From the NCBI GenBank assembly GCA_014529385.2, contig CM043944.1:65858895-65922894 (forward strand): a stretch of 64,000 nt of DNA, written 5' to 3'. The stretch's first letter is position 1. Each line of letters opens with the position of its first letter. This document shows, in pieces, positions 1-10,787 of the stretch. A program made the position numbers and the translations under genes. Source of the stretch: Adiantum capillus-veneris (lineage: Eukaryota > Streptophyta > Polypodiopsida > Polypodiales > Pteridaceae). Below the pieces are notes generated by a model that saw only the letters and a list, made by a program, of their open reading frames with translations, did not search any database and was not told the DNA's origin.

Positions 1-532
1 CCATGTTTCATTGTCCTCATTCATTGTATTAGGAACAACTACAAAATAAGAAAAGAAAAAACACAAAGAACTATAAAAGAAGAAAGGAAAAACACACTCC
101 AATCCACCTTCAAAAATGCGAGCCGACGTGTTGCGCTACCGTACCATTCAATGAAAAAATATATTTGAAATACTTTTCGTTTGGAAGAATTTACATCTAG
201 CATGTATACTAGAAAAAACATTCATCTGTAGACATAGTAGTACAACCTTTCTTGGATATAATCTCAAATGTAGCTACCCCTATAATCTCTAACAATTGAT
301 GCACTTAACTTTGTCTCCTTCCATAGCATTTTTCGAGTATATATCCCTTTCATGCAGTGACACCCTTGCCAAATTAGTCATTCTCTTGTTCCACTCAATG
401 CTAGATGCTAAATGTGAATTTGCATATGTCCTATTATATTCTACAGATGTTTTATAGCAAGGCCCACCAAGCAAGACTAGTTTTTTTTTTAAATATTGTT
501 TCAATATGCATCCAAGCTAGTGCAAATGAGAG

Positions 533-567
<35 letters not shown>

Positions 568-2210
568 GAGTATGCCATTTCTCACATATCCTAGTTTACT
601 GCAATGTCGAATTTCTTTGATGAATCTAAAAACTTCAAATTGTAATCTCAGGTTAGGTTTATACAAGCCGACGACGGTAGGAGAGGGCACAAGTGTCTGC
701 ATCTTGCATGACACGCACGGATTGAGCAAAAGAATCACAGGTTTTCTCCAGAGGCACCGTTGCTTGGCCGACCACCTCCCTCCCTCCTGGAAAACTCGGT
801 TACAAGGCACTTTTCAGTGCAAAACGCGGGCGGCACAAGTCAAACCATGATCGTGCGTGCTCAACATGCTGCCACTGAAGTGTGGCTTGCTGAGTGTATC
901 ATTCCCTCAATTACATTGTTTTTTGTGCTTTTGGCTTGTGTGAACAGACAACCAATAGAGGTAGTCAAGAACCATTGAGCTTTGCCGTTGGGTTCATTTG
1001 AGCCGAGCCTCATTGGAAGGTGAAAATACATTAGATTTTTACATAAGTCTAGATTGTTTGAGAAGTTTGCTATAAAAAAACATGCCAATTAAAATGGTCT
1101 TTTGGAAAGGGCAGGGTCCCAAGCCAAGGTAGCGTCAATCTCTTTCTATCTGCACAAACATACATGGCTAAAGAGAGGAAGAGTCTCGAGAAAGTTTGAA
1201 ACACTTAGTGCCGAGTCGCGCCTGGGAGGTGTGGGGACACTGGGGTTGGCATATTTCTACTAATACTCAGTCGCACTCCATCGCCAAGACAAGTTCCGAG
1301 ATTTTCGTATTTCCACTGCAGTGTATTGAAAAGGTAGGGGTTAAGCGAAGTTTGCATGGATTTAACCTGCGCAGCCAGTAAATCTGCTGCGTTCGCCTTC
1401 AACTGCACGTACATCTCCACTTGCCACCGGCTCGTCCCGGATTGTCTGCGCTCAAACCCAACCAACCATTAGATCTTTAATATCTTCAAGTACTTGGCGT
1501 TGGGTGCGACCAGGGGGTTAGTGGGAATAGGGTTAATACTCCGCTATTTATTTGGAAACCTCAGTACCCCTCGGTGCAGATGGAGAATTTGTAGTCGTGT
1601 TCATAACATTCCTTTGAGTACCCTATTTTTCACTTTGTATTTGGAATAACCACCCTCATTTGGTCACAAAGAAGGAAGTTAGTAATTGAAGAATGATATC
1701 CATTAAATCATGGGGCCACTATGTCCAAGAATTGTTAATGTCAATGTTACAATAACCAAGGTCCATAGCATGCAATAGCAATAGCCAAGGTCAATAAAAA
1801 TACAATATCTTTCATTTGTTGTACCATTATCTATGTGACATGCCCATAAATGGTTCCAACTATTACACCCAAGGGGGATGTTCCCTCAAGGCCTAATCAA
1901 GGAGACACGAGAAAAATTCTTCTTTCACACTTGTGGTGGTGTTTCAAAGCAATAGGTAAACCTTGACAGGTTTGCCTTTTTTGATGAAGTATCTTGTTTT
2001 TTTCTGCTCGATTTAAAGCTCGCTCGAAAAATCTCGCTCGCAATTTAGAATTCCTTAAAAAATATTTTTACTAATACATTTTCTAATTTTTGCTATTCAT
2101 TTTGTTTCCAACACATTAGACATAGACATACATGCTAAGTCTATGTTAAAGCTAAGCATTATCGGCCTATGGTCAAAATTTGTTTTTTTTCTTTTGTGTG
2201 GGGGTGGGGG
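1..2210. other. No gene recognised
   Basis: Short ORFs occur on both strands but none carries a motif I recognise, and several overlap on opposite strands. The only structured element is an interrupted (AG)n microsatellite at about 528-568. The rest is AT-rich, unique-looking sequence. Confidence 0.6.
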
Positions 2211-2432
2211 TTTTTTTTTTTTTGGGGGGGGGGGGGGGGGTGTTTAAAAATTCGATACTAACATTCTTTGAAGTAATAAAACACCCTTTTTTTTCCTTAA
2301 GAAACTTTTTTTTTCCAAAATGCAATAGAATCCTCTTTTAGTTAATTTAATTATGTTAATTGTTTAAAAACTTTATTTTGAGCTCACATGTTTGTTTAAA
2401 ACCCCAAAAACACACCACCAACACAAACACCC

Positions 2433-2463
<31 letters not shown>

Positions 2464-2473
2464 AAAAAAAAAA
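2211..2473. repeat. Homopolymer inverted repeat (T13G17 ... C24A20)
   Basis: A T run (2211-2223) followed by a G run (2224-2240) is mirrored about 190 bp later by a C run (2430-2453) followed by an A run (2454-2473). The bases just inside also match in inverted orientation (TGTTT on the left, AAACA on the right), so the arms could pair as a hairpin. The spacer is AT-rich and non-coding. Such runs are prone to slippage in sequencing, so exact lengths are uncertain. Confidence 0.7.
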
Positions 2474-2843
2474 GAGAGAAAGTTGCAGAGTAGTAGTATC
2501 TTTGATCTACGCAGCTAAAAGATTTGATGAGACAAGTGTGGATAGAGTAAGCATGTAGGAAGGGACAAAAACATTGCTAGAACGTCACAAGGAGATTTTA
2601 GGATTCAAAACGTTATAGGAATCTTTAAAACAATCACTCACAATTGTATTGATCGTGTGGGAGTTGATCCAAAGTTAAAGAAAATGTATTTTTTGCATTA
2701 ACTAAAACTTTGAATTATTATAAAAGGCTTGTTTCTCTCTTGGATTTGCTCATTTTAAGAAACGGTGATACAAACGAAATGAACGATATCATGAAAGCAT
2801 TGATCATCGTGATTCTACTATGGAAGGGGAGGAGCACAAACTT

Positions 2844-4200
2844 TCATCTTCTCATTTTGTTGTTAACTTTAGTCAAGATCCAGACAACTCTCTGTTTATT
2901 TGTAGTGTCCACTCCAAATGGAGCACCTAGGTGCCTGAACACAGTGCCCTTGTTTATAACCTCTCGAGAACATTCCGCGATGTCGAAGGTGTCACTTTCT
3001 GAGAGAGATATCAATCTTGATTTCTCAATACTACACATTGAGCCGGAGGCAGAGGCAAACAACTGGACAATCTCAAGGGCTTTTCTTAGCTTAATGAGCT
3101 TTGAGGAAAAGTAAAGAGTCATCTGCAAAGAGCTTTGCCAGTAGCTGCTTTCCTCTAGGCAGTGAAAGACCTTGAATTTCTCCTTTTGTTGCAGTGTCCT
3201 CAAGTGAAGTCATCAAGGGGTGAGAGCCAATAGCAAAAAGAAGCGAGGCATGGGGGCAACCTTGCTTGATCGAGCGTTTGACCTCAAACCCTTTCACTAT
3301 CTTGTTGTTGAAGAGGAACTCATAGTAACTTCCTTCCCCCAACGTTCGGACTATGGCACACATTCTAGGTCCAAGCCCAGAGCCTTCATGACTGCCTCAA
3401 TGTAAGACCATGAGATTCTATCGTAAGCCTTATCCATATCAAGCTGGAGGAGGACACATTCTTGCTTGGTGAACAAAGCATATTCAATACCAACCATGGC
3501 AGCCAAGATGTTGTCATAGATTGACCTACCTTTTATGAATCCATGTTGGTGGGGTGTGATGATTCTATTCAAGGTTGGAGCCAGCCTTAGAAAAATCACT
3601 TTAGCATTGATCTTATACGCAACTCTCATAATAGAGATAGGCTGCGGTGCTTCAACAAAGCGCAACAAACAAACTTGGGGATAGGTTTGATCAACCCTGT
3701 TTTCAGGTTGGCATCCAAATGCCCCTCGAGCAGAGCCCTGCTGGCTAGTTGCACTATCAGGATTTTAATATCTTCCCAAACTCTTTGAAAAATTCGCCAG
3801 TAAGCCCATCCCACTCAGGGGATTTTTCTTTCCTCATAGCGTGTAAGTCACTCCAACATTCATCGACAAAGATAGGCCTCTCCAATGCTTTAGCTTTGGT
3901 AGGTAGTAGGTCACAATTAACCATACCAAGCAGCAAGGCTCTAGCCTCCCCGATCACTTGAGCACAATCTTTCGGTTGACCAATAAAGATGGTCTATGAG
4001 CTTGGCCATAGAATTTTGATCTCTTGCAACATTCCCCCTCTCGTTTAGTAATTCTAGAGTCCCTTCTTCTTTTGACTTTGAGAGCTCTGAAGAAATGTGC
4101 CTGGTTAGCCGGCTTGACTTTGAGGGCAAGCTCTCTGGCTAGTAGTCTGGTCTTGTTAATCTCCTCAACAAAAACTTATCTACTTCTCGAATAATTTGGA
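2844..4200 (-). pseudogene. L1-like LINE ORF2 fragment (reverse transcriptase), frameshifted
   Basis: Read on the minus strand, successive overlapping frames give the core of a plant L1-type reverse transcriptase. In order these are a linker with SPEWDGLTGEFFKEFG (about 3800), HQHGFIKGRSIYDNIL (about 3540), LDMDKAYDRISW (about 3430), QGCPHASLLF (about 3260) and the catalytic-box variant FADDSLLF (about 3110), then the thumb region to 2844. At least five frame changes separate these blocks, so the copy is dead. No endonuclease domain is visible upstream of 4200, so it is also 5'-truncated. The family assignment rests on the LDM-KAYDR-W and FADD motifs typical of plant L1 elements. The 3' end and poly(A) tail are not evident. 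Confidence 0.88.
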
Positions 4201-4287
4201 TGGCTCGCATGTGCATGCTAACAAATTTAAATGTATCTATGAAGAATTTGAGAGAATTGGCCTTTTTGAAGCTTCATGAGATGAGTA

Positions 4288-4751
4288 CTTTATTGTCATG
4301 AGTGAGACTCCCTCCGCCTCCGACGAAGGGGCCTTTGGGGACGAAGGGGCCACCAAAGGCGACAAAAAAGAAGAGAAGCAATTCAAAAAAAAGTACAATC
4401 AGTATCATTAAAACCAAAACAAAATCATATATCTCAAAAAAGAAAACCCTTCTTCGACCATTTTGTGATGGATTGAATGCTCTGTCTTACTTTTCTTAGT
4501 CCGCTTGGTGGACAAAAAAGCATGTAAAAACAACCAAGGAAGGACTAATTTGTCACACTGAGCGGCCAACAAATAAAATATTAAATTTTGTCAAAATCCA
4601 TTGCATTTATTGTGTATATAGTGACCCACAATGTTAGCTCTCTCACATGCTCAAGCGGAAAAGCTCACATAGTTACACAATACTATAATATACAACATGT
4701 ACAAAGTGCCACCAACCCAAGAGTAGCACAAAGAGGCACTAAAAAAGCAAT

Positions 4752-4797
<46 letters not shown>

Positions 4798-4812
4798 ATA
4801 TATATATATATA

Positions 4813-4856
<44 letters not shown>

Positions 4857-5586
4857 CAGATAAACCCGACCACAAACCAATATAAAAGCAATAAATCTCT
4901 CTCTCTCTATAAACAGATAAACCTGACCACAAACCATTTCTCCAACCATTATCACCCATAGTTTTGCCTGTGTTATTCACATAAGCAAATTAGACTCTTG
5001 CAAACATGCCTCCTAATATGAGGGATTTATTTATAGTAAATTGGCTTTGAAGAGGCCCCTTCTCTATTAATAGCCCATAGGAATGGAAAACACCTCCCTT
5101 GGGGTCCTATGTAGAGTCCACATAGTTATGCCCTATCTTGCAACCCCTACTACCCCTTTCCCCTTCTTGCTTGTCCAATCTTTAGGAAATAAGGAGACAC
5201 CATGTGCTACATGTTGGTAAGAGAGCAAGAGCAGTAGGAGAAGTTCTAGATAGATCTAAGAAGGGACAGTAGAGGCTAGTCCAAGAACATTGGAGTACCC
5301 GAAGTAGTTCAAGAGAAATCCAAGAGAGATAGAGAGATCGAGACTCATGTTTAGCAAGAGCACGTTTAGGATCAAGAGGGAGGTGAGTGAGAATTGGTGG
5401 TCTGAGAGAAGGCTCAATAGGCGTGGGCTCGAGAGGAAAGGGAGACGTGATCGGATGCGTTCATTAACACCAACATGTTTAAGTATTCACCAAACTTTGT
5501 TCAGTGTCCAATAGCTATATCAAGGTGGATTTTGGGTAGGTGGCCGCTCTGGTTGCAAGTCTGGAGGAGACATGTCACCTTGCAAC

Positions 5587-5623
<37 letters not shown>

Positions 5624-5658
5624 GGTGAGAGAGAGAATCCTTGGCTACGGTTTTGCAA
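4288..5658. repeat. Direct repeat, copy 1 (about 1.37 kb)
   Basis: Starts CTTTATTGTCATGAGTGAG and matches 7039-8602 in the same orientation almost throughout. Copy 2 lacks a small local duplication near 4860-4910 and carries an extra block at about 8115-8550. The last shared stretch is the (GA)n plus TTGGTGAGAGAG region ending near TTTTGCAAG (5658 and about 8602). The copies flank a 1.38 kb module in an LTR-like layout. The ends are not TG...CA, no target duplication or primer-binding site was found, and there is no coding content. A tandem duplication [repeat-module]-[repeat] fits equally well. Confidence 0.75.
4754..4936. repeat. Compound microsatellite (CT)n-(TATC)n-(TA)n with local duplication
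   Basis: (CT)n from 4754 passes into TATC units and then (TA)n to about 4845. A block made of AAAGCAATAA, (CT)n and ATAAACAGATAAACC-type sequence is then repeated at about 4885-4936. The matching place in direct-repeat copy 2 (7470-7545) has only one such block, so the extra unit arose locally. Confidence 0.8.
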
Positions 5659-5724
5659 GTACTTCACTACCAACGATGGAAGTATACTCTACTTTTCATT
5701 TCAAAGGCCTTAAAGAAGCTTCCC

Positions 5725-6300
5725 TTTTTTTTTTTAATAGAAAAACTCAGAATTCGTGCGTGAATTGTATTAAACAAAGCATAAAGTTACAAAACCAACC
5801 TCAAGCTCGCATCGAGCCTTGAGGTGCTTAAGATTACAAGCGGATGCTTACGGCCTTTTATCGAGGCCTAATACCACAATGTGTGATACAAAATTCTAGG
5901 CTTTACTTATCGCCTTTCGATATCATGGCATGGGTAGCCCTAGACCAATCACCTTAGGTTTGCTTGCACCCGAGCGTCCATATCAGCACTCTTCTTTCTT
6001 GTATAACCTTTGCGAAGCTTGCCACATCAAGATCTCCTTCAAACATATGGCGGTTCCTTGCCTGCCACACATTATGAAAAAAGAAGTATCTGATAGTTTG
6101 AGTGCAGATGACAAGGGAAATATTTCCCAACTTCTTGTCTGCAAGGAATAAATCAGTTTTGAAGAATCCGATTTGCCATGTCCTTTGGATAAACTTCCTT
6201 TTTCTTATAAAAAATGGAATGGGATGCAACTATTTCTTCACTCTCATCGAGGGCAACATTTTTGTGGCCTTGACTCAATGGGTCTCAACTTAGCTTTGAG
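5725..6300 (-). pseudogene. LINE (L1-like) 3' end with oligo(A) tail, truncated
   Basis: On the minus strand, ORF pieces between about 6290 and 5954 resemble the extreme C-terminal part of a plant L1 ORF2, with the tract FFHNVWQARNRHMFEGDLD followed by a stop at 5954. A 3' UTR follows that is conserved between both copies and ends in an A run (T run 5725-5735 on the plus strand). The polarity and tail are those of target-primed reverse transcription with 5' truncation. A matching copy lies at 29758-30345. The RT core is absent. The assignment rests on the terminal motif, the 3' UTR and the tail, and is moderately sure. Confidence 0.65.
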
Positions 6301-6640
6301 TTAGTTGAAAAACCAAATCAAACGGTTGAAGGGAGGGGGAAAAAAGAAAAATCCACTTGATCAAGTAAAAAAAAAAGAGTTTAATTGCAAAAAATGTTGA
6401 TTATTTCGTAAAATTTTATCTTTGAATTTTTCCTATTTTGTATGTTTGGGAAATTGAGTTTTCCCCAACACTGTTCAATAGAGAGAGATGGAGAGTCTAT
6501 CAGTCAGCCCTAAAATTAGAAGCCGTGCTAAGGGTAAAACAAGATAAGAAAAAGCATTTTAAAAAAATGGGGTCGTTGCAAAGTTGATCGAGTCAAAACA
6601 TTAAAAGAAACCACTTCAGCTGCTACGATGGTTTTCTTCT

Positions 6641-6727
<87 letters not shown>

Positions 6728-6799
6728 TCTTCACTTGCCGTGAAAGAGTGTCATTAGACCCGCTCTGTGTAAAAGAAAATGAGGTGTTGGTATATCCTC

Positions 6800-6853
<54 letters not shown>
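6641..6853. repeat. (AG)n, poly(C) and (CT)n microsatellites
   Basis: (AG)n spans 6641-6723 with two single-base interruptions. A C run of about 33 spans 6800-6832 and is followed directly by (CT)n. Open frames here translate to Arg-Glu, poly-Pro or Leu-Ser repeats and are not genes. Confidence 0.9.
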
Positions 6854-7476
6854 ATACCTTCACACCCTTACGGTGTGCTTGCGGTGGAAGGAAAGAAAAT
6901 GCATGATCTAGCTTTATGTACACAGAGAAAGGTGGCAGAGCTCAAAGTGACACCTGCAGGATGAGGTATTCACCCACAGAAAAAAGATTGGTGTAGATTG
7001 TGTTCCCACAAATTAATGCTCTATGGAAATCCCTTGTGCTTTATTGTCATGAGTGAGACTCCCTCTGCCTCCGACGGAGGGGCCGCCAAAGGTGACAAAA
7101 AAGAAGAGAAGCAATTCAAAACCAAGTACAATTAATATCATTAAAACCAAAACAAAATCATATGTCTCAAAAAAGAAAACCCTTCTTCCACCATATTGTG
7201 ATAGGTCGAATGGTCTGTCTCACTTTTTTAGTCCGCTTCTTAGACAAAAAAGCATGTGAAAACAACCAAGGAATGACTAATTTGTCACATTAAGAGGATA
7301 ACAATGAAAATATTAAATTTTGACACAATCCAGTGCATTTATTGTGTGTATATAGTGACCCACAATGCTAGCTCTCTCACATGCTCAAGCAAAAAAGCTC
7401 ACACAAGTACACAATATACAACATCTACAAAGTGTCACCAACCCAAGAGTAGCACAAAGCGGCACTAAAAAAGCAA

Positions 7477-7520
<44 letters not shown>

Positions 7521-8131
7521 AACAGATAAACCCAACCACAAACCATTTCTCCAACCATTATCACCCATAGTTATGCCTGTGTTATTCACATAAGCAAATT
7601 AGACTCTTGCAAACATGCCTGCTAATATGAGGGCTTTTTTAACAGTAAATTGGCTTTGGAGAGGCCCCTTCTCTATTGATAGCCGGAGGAATGGAAAAAA
7701 CCTCCCTTGGGGTCCTACGTAGAGTCCACATAGTTCTGCCCTATCTTGCAACCCCTACTACCCCTTTTCACTTCCTTCTTGTCCAATCTTTGGGAAATAA
7801 GGGGACACCATGTACTACATGTTGGTAAGAGAGCAAGAGCAGTAGGAGAAGTTCTAGATAAATCTAAGAAGGGACAGAGAGGCAAGTTCGAGATCATTGT
7901 AGTACCCAGAGTAGTTCAAGAGAAATCCAAGAGAGATAGAGAGATCAAGACTCATGTTTAGCAAGAGCACGTTTAGGACCAAGAGGGAGGTGAGTGAGAA
8001 TTGGTGGTCTGAGAGAAGGCTCAACAGGCGTGGGCTTGAGAGGAAAGGGAGACGTGATCGGATGCATTAATTAACATCAGCATATTTAAGTATTCACCAA
8101 ACTTTGTTCTGTGTTCGAAGAGACCTCAACA

Positions 8132-8150
8132 ATGTGTGTGTGTGTGTGTG

Positions 8151-8192
<42 letters not shown>
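8132..8192. repeat. (GT)n followed by (AG)n
   Basis: (GT)n at about 8132-8151 is followed by (AG)n at about 8154-8192, directly at the 3' edge of the SINE candidate on the minus strand. Confidence 0.9.
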
Positions 8193-8195
<3 letters not shown>

Positions 8196-8358
8196 GAAGA
8201 AGAGAGTTTTAACGTCGTAGGAATCTATCCCAAGAGACCTTAAATATCTAGCCGAAGAGGAGTTGAACTCAAGACCTATTATTCAAGAGGGAAATGGCAT
8301 AACCAATCTACCACACTTGGGTGATAGAAAGGTTATACCATTTTCCTCTTTTTATTAG
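8193..8358 (-). mobile_element. tRNA-derived SINE candidate, copy 1
   Basis: On the minus strand a pol III-like internal promoter is visible. The A box is TGGTAGATTGG (8313-8303) and the B box is GAGTTCAACTCC (8270-8259), with about 32 bp between them as in tRNA genes. The tRNA-like head is followed by a non-tRNA body ending CCTACGACGTTAAAACTC near 8195. A second copy with the same head and body lies at 15062-15222. Body-only 3' pieces recur at 8389-8425, 15253-15300 and 15977-16030. It cannot fold as a functional tRNA as written: no clean acceptor stem or CCA-ready end. Target duplications are obscured by microsatellites on both sides. Confidence 0.6.
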
Positions 8359-8359
8359 C

Positions 8360-8562
<203 letters not shown>

Positions 8563-8602
8563 GGTGAGAGAGTGAGCGAATCCCTGGCTACAATTTTGCA
8601 AG

Positions 8603-10271
8603 CAAAATGACAGGGAGAGCATCAAGGGATCCCGATCACCTCCTGCGAAGAAATTCATGAAGAGCATATGAGGGAAGCTCCTAATAGTGCGTCCAAGAAG
8701 TCTTAGTTGCATATGGAGTATATGAGTGAAGAGTCAGAGAGAGCTAGAGAAAGAGGAGCTGAGCAGAGAGGGTTGAATCTTGGAAGAGGATACACTATAT
8801 GCAAAGGGTAATAGAATTTAAGTACACTACATGGAGCAGGCGAGTTCAACGCATGCACTTGAGTGCTAGCTTGCTATATCACAAGGAGCTTTGGACGTGT
8901 TTCTAGATAGCAAGTTAGAGCACACGCTCAATAATTCCTAGTTACAAGTAGGAGTTTTCACATTTAATCTAGCAAGTAAGCTAGCAACTTTCTAACTCAT
9001 CGAGCAAATCACAAACTTCTATATAGTAACTTGCTCTTAGACGTTCTGATCTAGTAAGTCATAAACTCCTGTATAGACTTACCTGTTCTTGGACGTCTTT
9101 ATCTAGTAAGTTCATCTAGTAAGTCATGAACTCCTACATAGTAGCTAGCTCTTTGGCATCCTCATCTGGTAGTTTATAAACTCCTATATAGCAAAGGGTG
9201 TTTCATCTGGTAAATTTTCACTTACTATGGATCAAGTAATTGACTCTTATTGTAGTAAGTTTGTCTATCCCTAATTTCATTTTAGTAAAAATTCATTAAG
9301 CATATTTAAACAACTAATTATTGACAAATATCATGGTCACTCGCTTGATCATCAATTACTAAGTTTCTTAATTGATTAATTTTTTTTCTAATATAAATAA
9401 GAAAACAAAATAAAGTCTCATAGTTATAGACAAAGCTATAAAAGGGAAGGGATCAAAACATTTTATATCTCACACACTCTATCATTGATTCGCAAGTACC
9501 ACCTGGACTGCACACACTGTCCTTAGAGAGGAAAAGATATTACAAGATGATGGAGATTATTGTAATTGTTTTGAACAATTTCTGTTATATTCCTCCAAAT
9601 AATATCAATGATACAATCCTAAACACAAACTAGATCACAATCTATACGAAGAAAACATCCAATTCAAATGCGAATTGGATACCCTAGAAGTACAGTCCAC
9701 GTTGTGTTGATTATTCAAAAGTATCATTAACTTCTCAAAATATGTCCATAAGCTTGGACCACAAGCGTCAAGTTATAACTTTATTAAGTCAAAATACTTA
9801 CATCTTCCATATTATGTTGGAATACAAGGTCAAAATATTATTGTGGAGGTGTATTTAAAACCTAGACTTCTTCAAAGTTTTCAACAAGCCTAGTTGATCT
9901 TCTTTTGTGGTACAAAGGAGCACAATCGGGTAAGAGTTTTGAATGAGTCAAAGCTCTCAAACATGGTTGTTGAGAGAATGTTTGTTTATCTAGAAATAGA
10001 TATCACCATTTACTTGAGTAAATGGTAAATGGTAACCCTTAGGTAAGAGTTTCTAACGAGTCAAAGCTCTCAAACCATAGTTGTCGAGAGTAAGTTTGTT
10101 TATCTAGAAATAGATATAAGTGTTACTATTTACTTGAGTACATTTAATGTAAGTAAAGTTCATCCAGCATTAGGAAAATTTTGAACTCATTTTTGGGCCT
10201 TTTAAGAGTGCCACATCATCAAAGTTGTACAAAAGAAAGCAACCCGGTAGACCCCTCTAAATATTGCTTAG
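8603..10271. other. Intergenic, with degenerate tandem repeats, no gene
   Basis: No coding region is recognised. At about 8890-9240 a loosely repeated unit (ATCTAGTAAGTCATAAACTCC and variants, spaced roughly 60-70 bp) occurs several times. At 9928-10140 a unit of about 113 bp containing GAGTCAAAGCTCTCAAAC and TTTATCTAGAAATAGATAT is present twice in tandem. The interval ends with the left flank of the CACTA element (10236-10271). Confidence 0.65.
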
Positions 10272-10440
10272 CACTACAAGAGGCTATTCATATTAGCGAC
10301 GCTTACACAGCGACGCTAAAAAAAAATAAATCCCGGCGTCGCTATGAGCGTCCCAAATTTCTTTGGAAATTTGCGACGCTCATAGTGACGCTCATAGCGA
10401 CGCTCATAGCAACGCTCATAGCGACGCCGACTGGGCTAAA
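10272..10440. promoter_or_regulatory. CACTA left terminal region: terminal inverted repeat plus subterminal GCGACGC repeats
   Basis: After CACTACAAGAGG the motif GCGACGC and its complement recur, largely as GCGACGCTCATA units, up to about 10432. In characterised En/Spm elements such subterminal repeats bind the element's accessory DNA-binding protein. That role is inferred here from family knowledge. Confidence 0.85.
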
Positions 10441-10648
10441 AAAATAACAGAGCGCGCCCAAAAACTCAGATCTCATATCTGAGTTTTTCGGCGTCCTCAA
10501 GCAAGGAGCAAGTAACGCTCTCTCTCTCTCTCTCTCTCTTTCTTCTCCACACACACACACCCACAAACAAACACACACACATGAGGAGAGGAAGGAGAGC
10601 CAGGTATGCTCCTTCCCTCTCCTCACTCTCATGTTCCTTTCCCCTCTT

Positions 10649-10683
<35 letters not shown>

Positions 10684-10787
10684 TACACACACACATAGTG
10701 TTTTTGAGAGAGAGAGAGATAGATAGATAGATAGTTCTATTATCGTCCTGGGAGGTCAAATATGACCTATGGGACCAAATGAACATG
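10441..10787. repeat. Microsatellite cluster and LINE 3' UTR
   Basis: (CT)n at about 10516-10541, CA tracts at about 10548-10562 and 10672-10695, (CT)n at about 10640-10670, and (AG)n running into (ATAG)n at about 10707-10733. About 55 bp between this tract and the LINE ORF2 stop (10788) would be the LINE 3' UTR, so on the minus strand the LINE appears to end in a CTAT/CT simple repeat and not in poly(A). Confidence 0.7.

Larger units (their letters stand above)
5659..7038. repeat. Dispersed module, copy 1 (also at 29685-31024)
   Basis: This interval aligns by eye over its full length with 29685-31024, in the same orientation. It contains a LINE 3' end (separate entry), an AT-rich stretch, an (AG)n tract (6641-6723), a C run of about 33 (6800-6832) and a (CT)n tract. 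In the other copy the microsatellites differ greatly in length, for example a C run of about 6. The flanking direct repeats are absent at the second locus, so the module was copied or inserted independently of them. Confidence 0.75.

Noticed and set aside
6628-6964. Proline-rich ORFs next to (AG)n and poly(C)
   Set aside because: They are direct translations of (AG)n, a C run and (CT)n, and the tracts differ in length in the other module copy.
8259-8313. Functional tRNA gene on the minus strand
   Set aside because: A- and B-box-like sequences are present, but no acceptor stem pairing is evident and the sequence continues into a shared non-tRNA body, so a SINE fits better.
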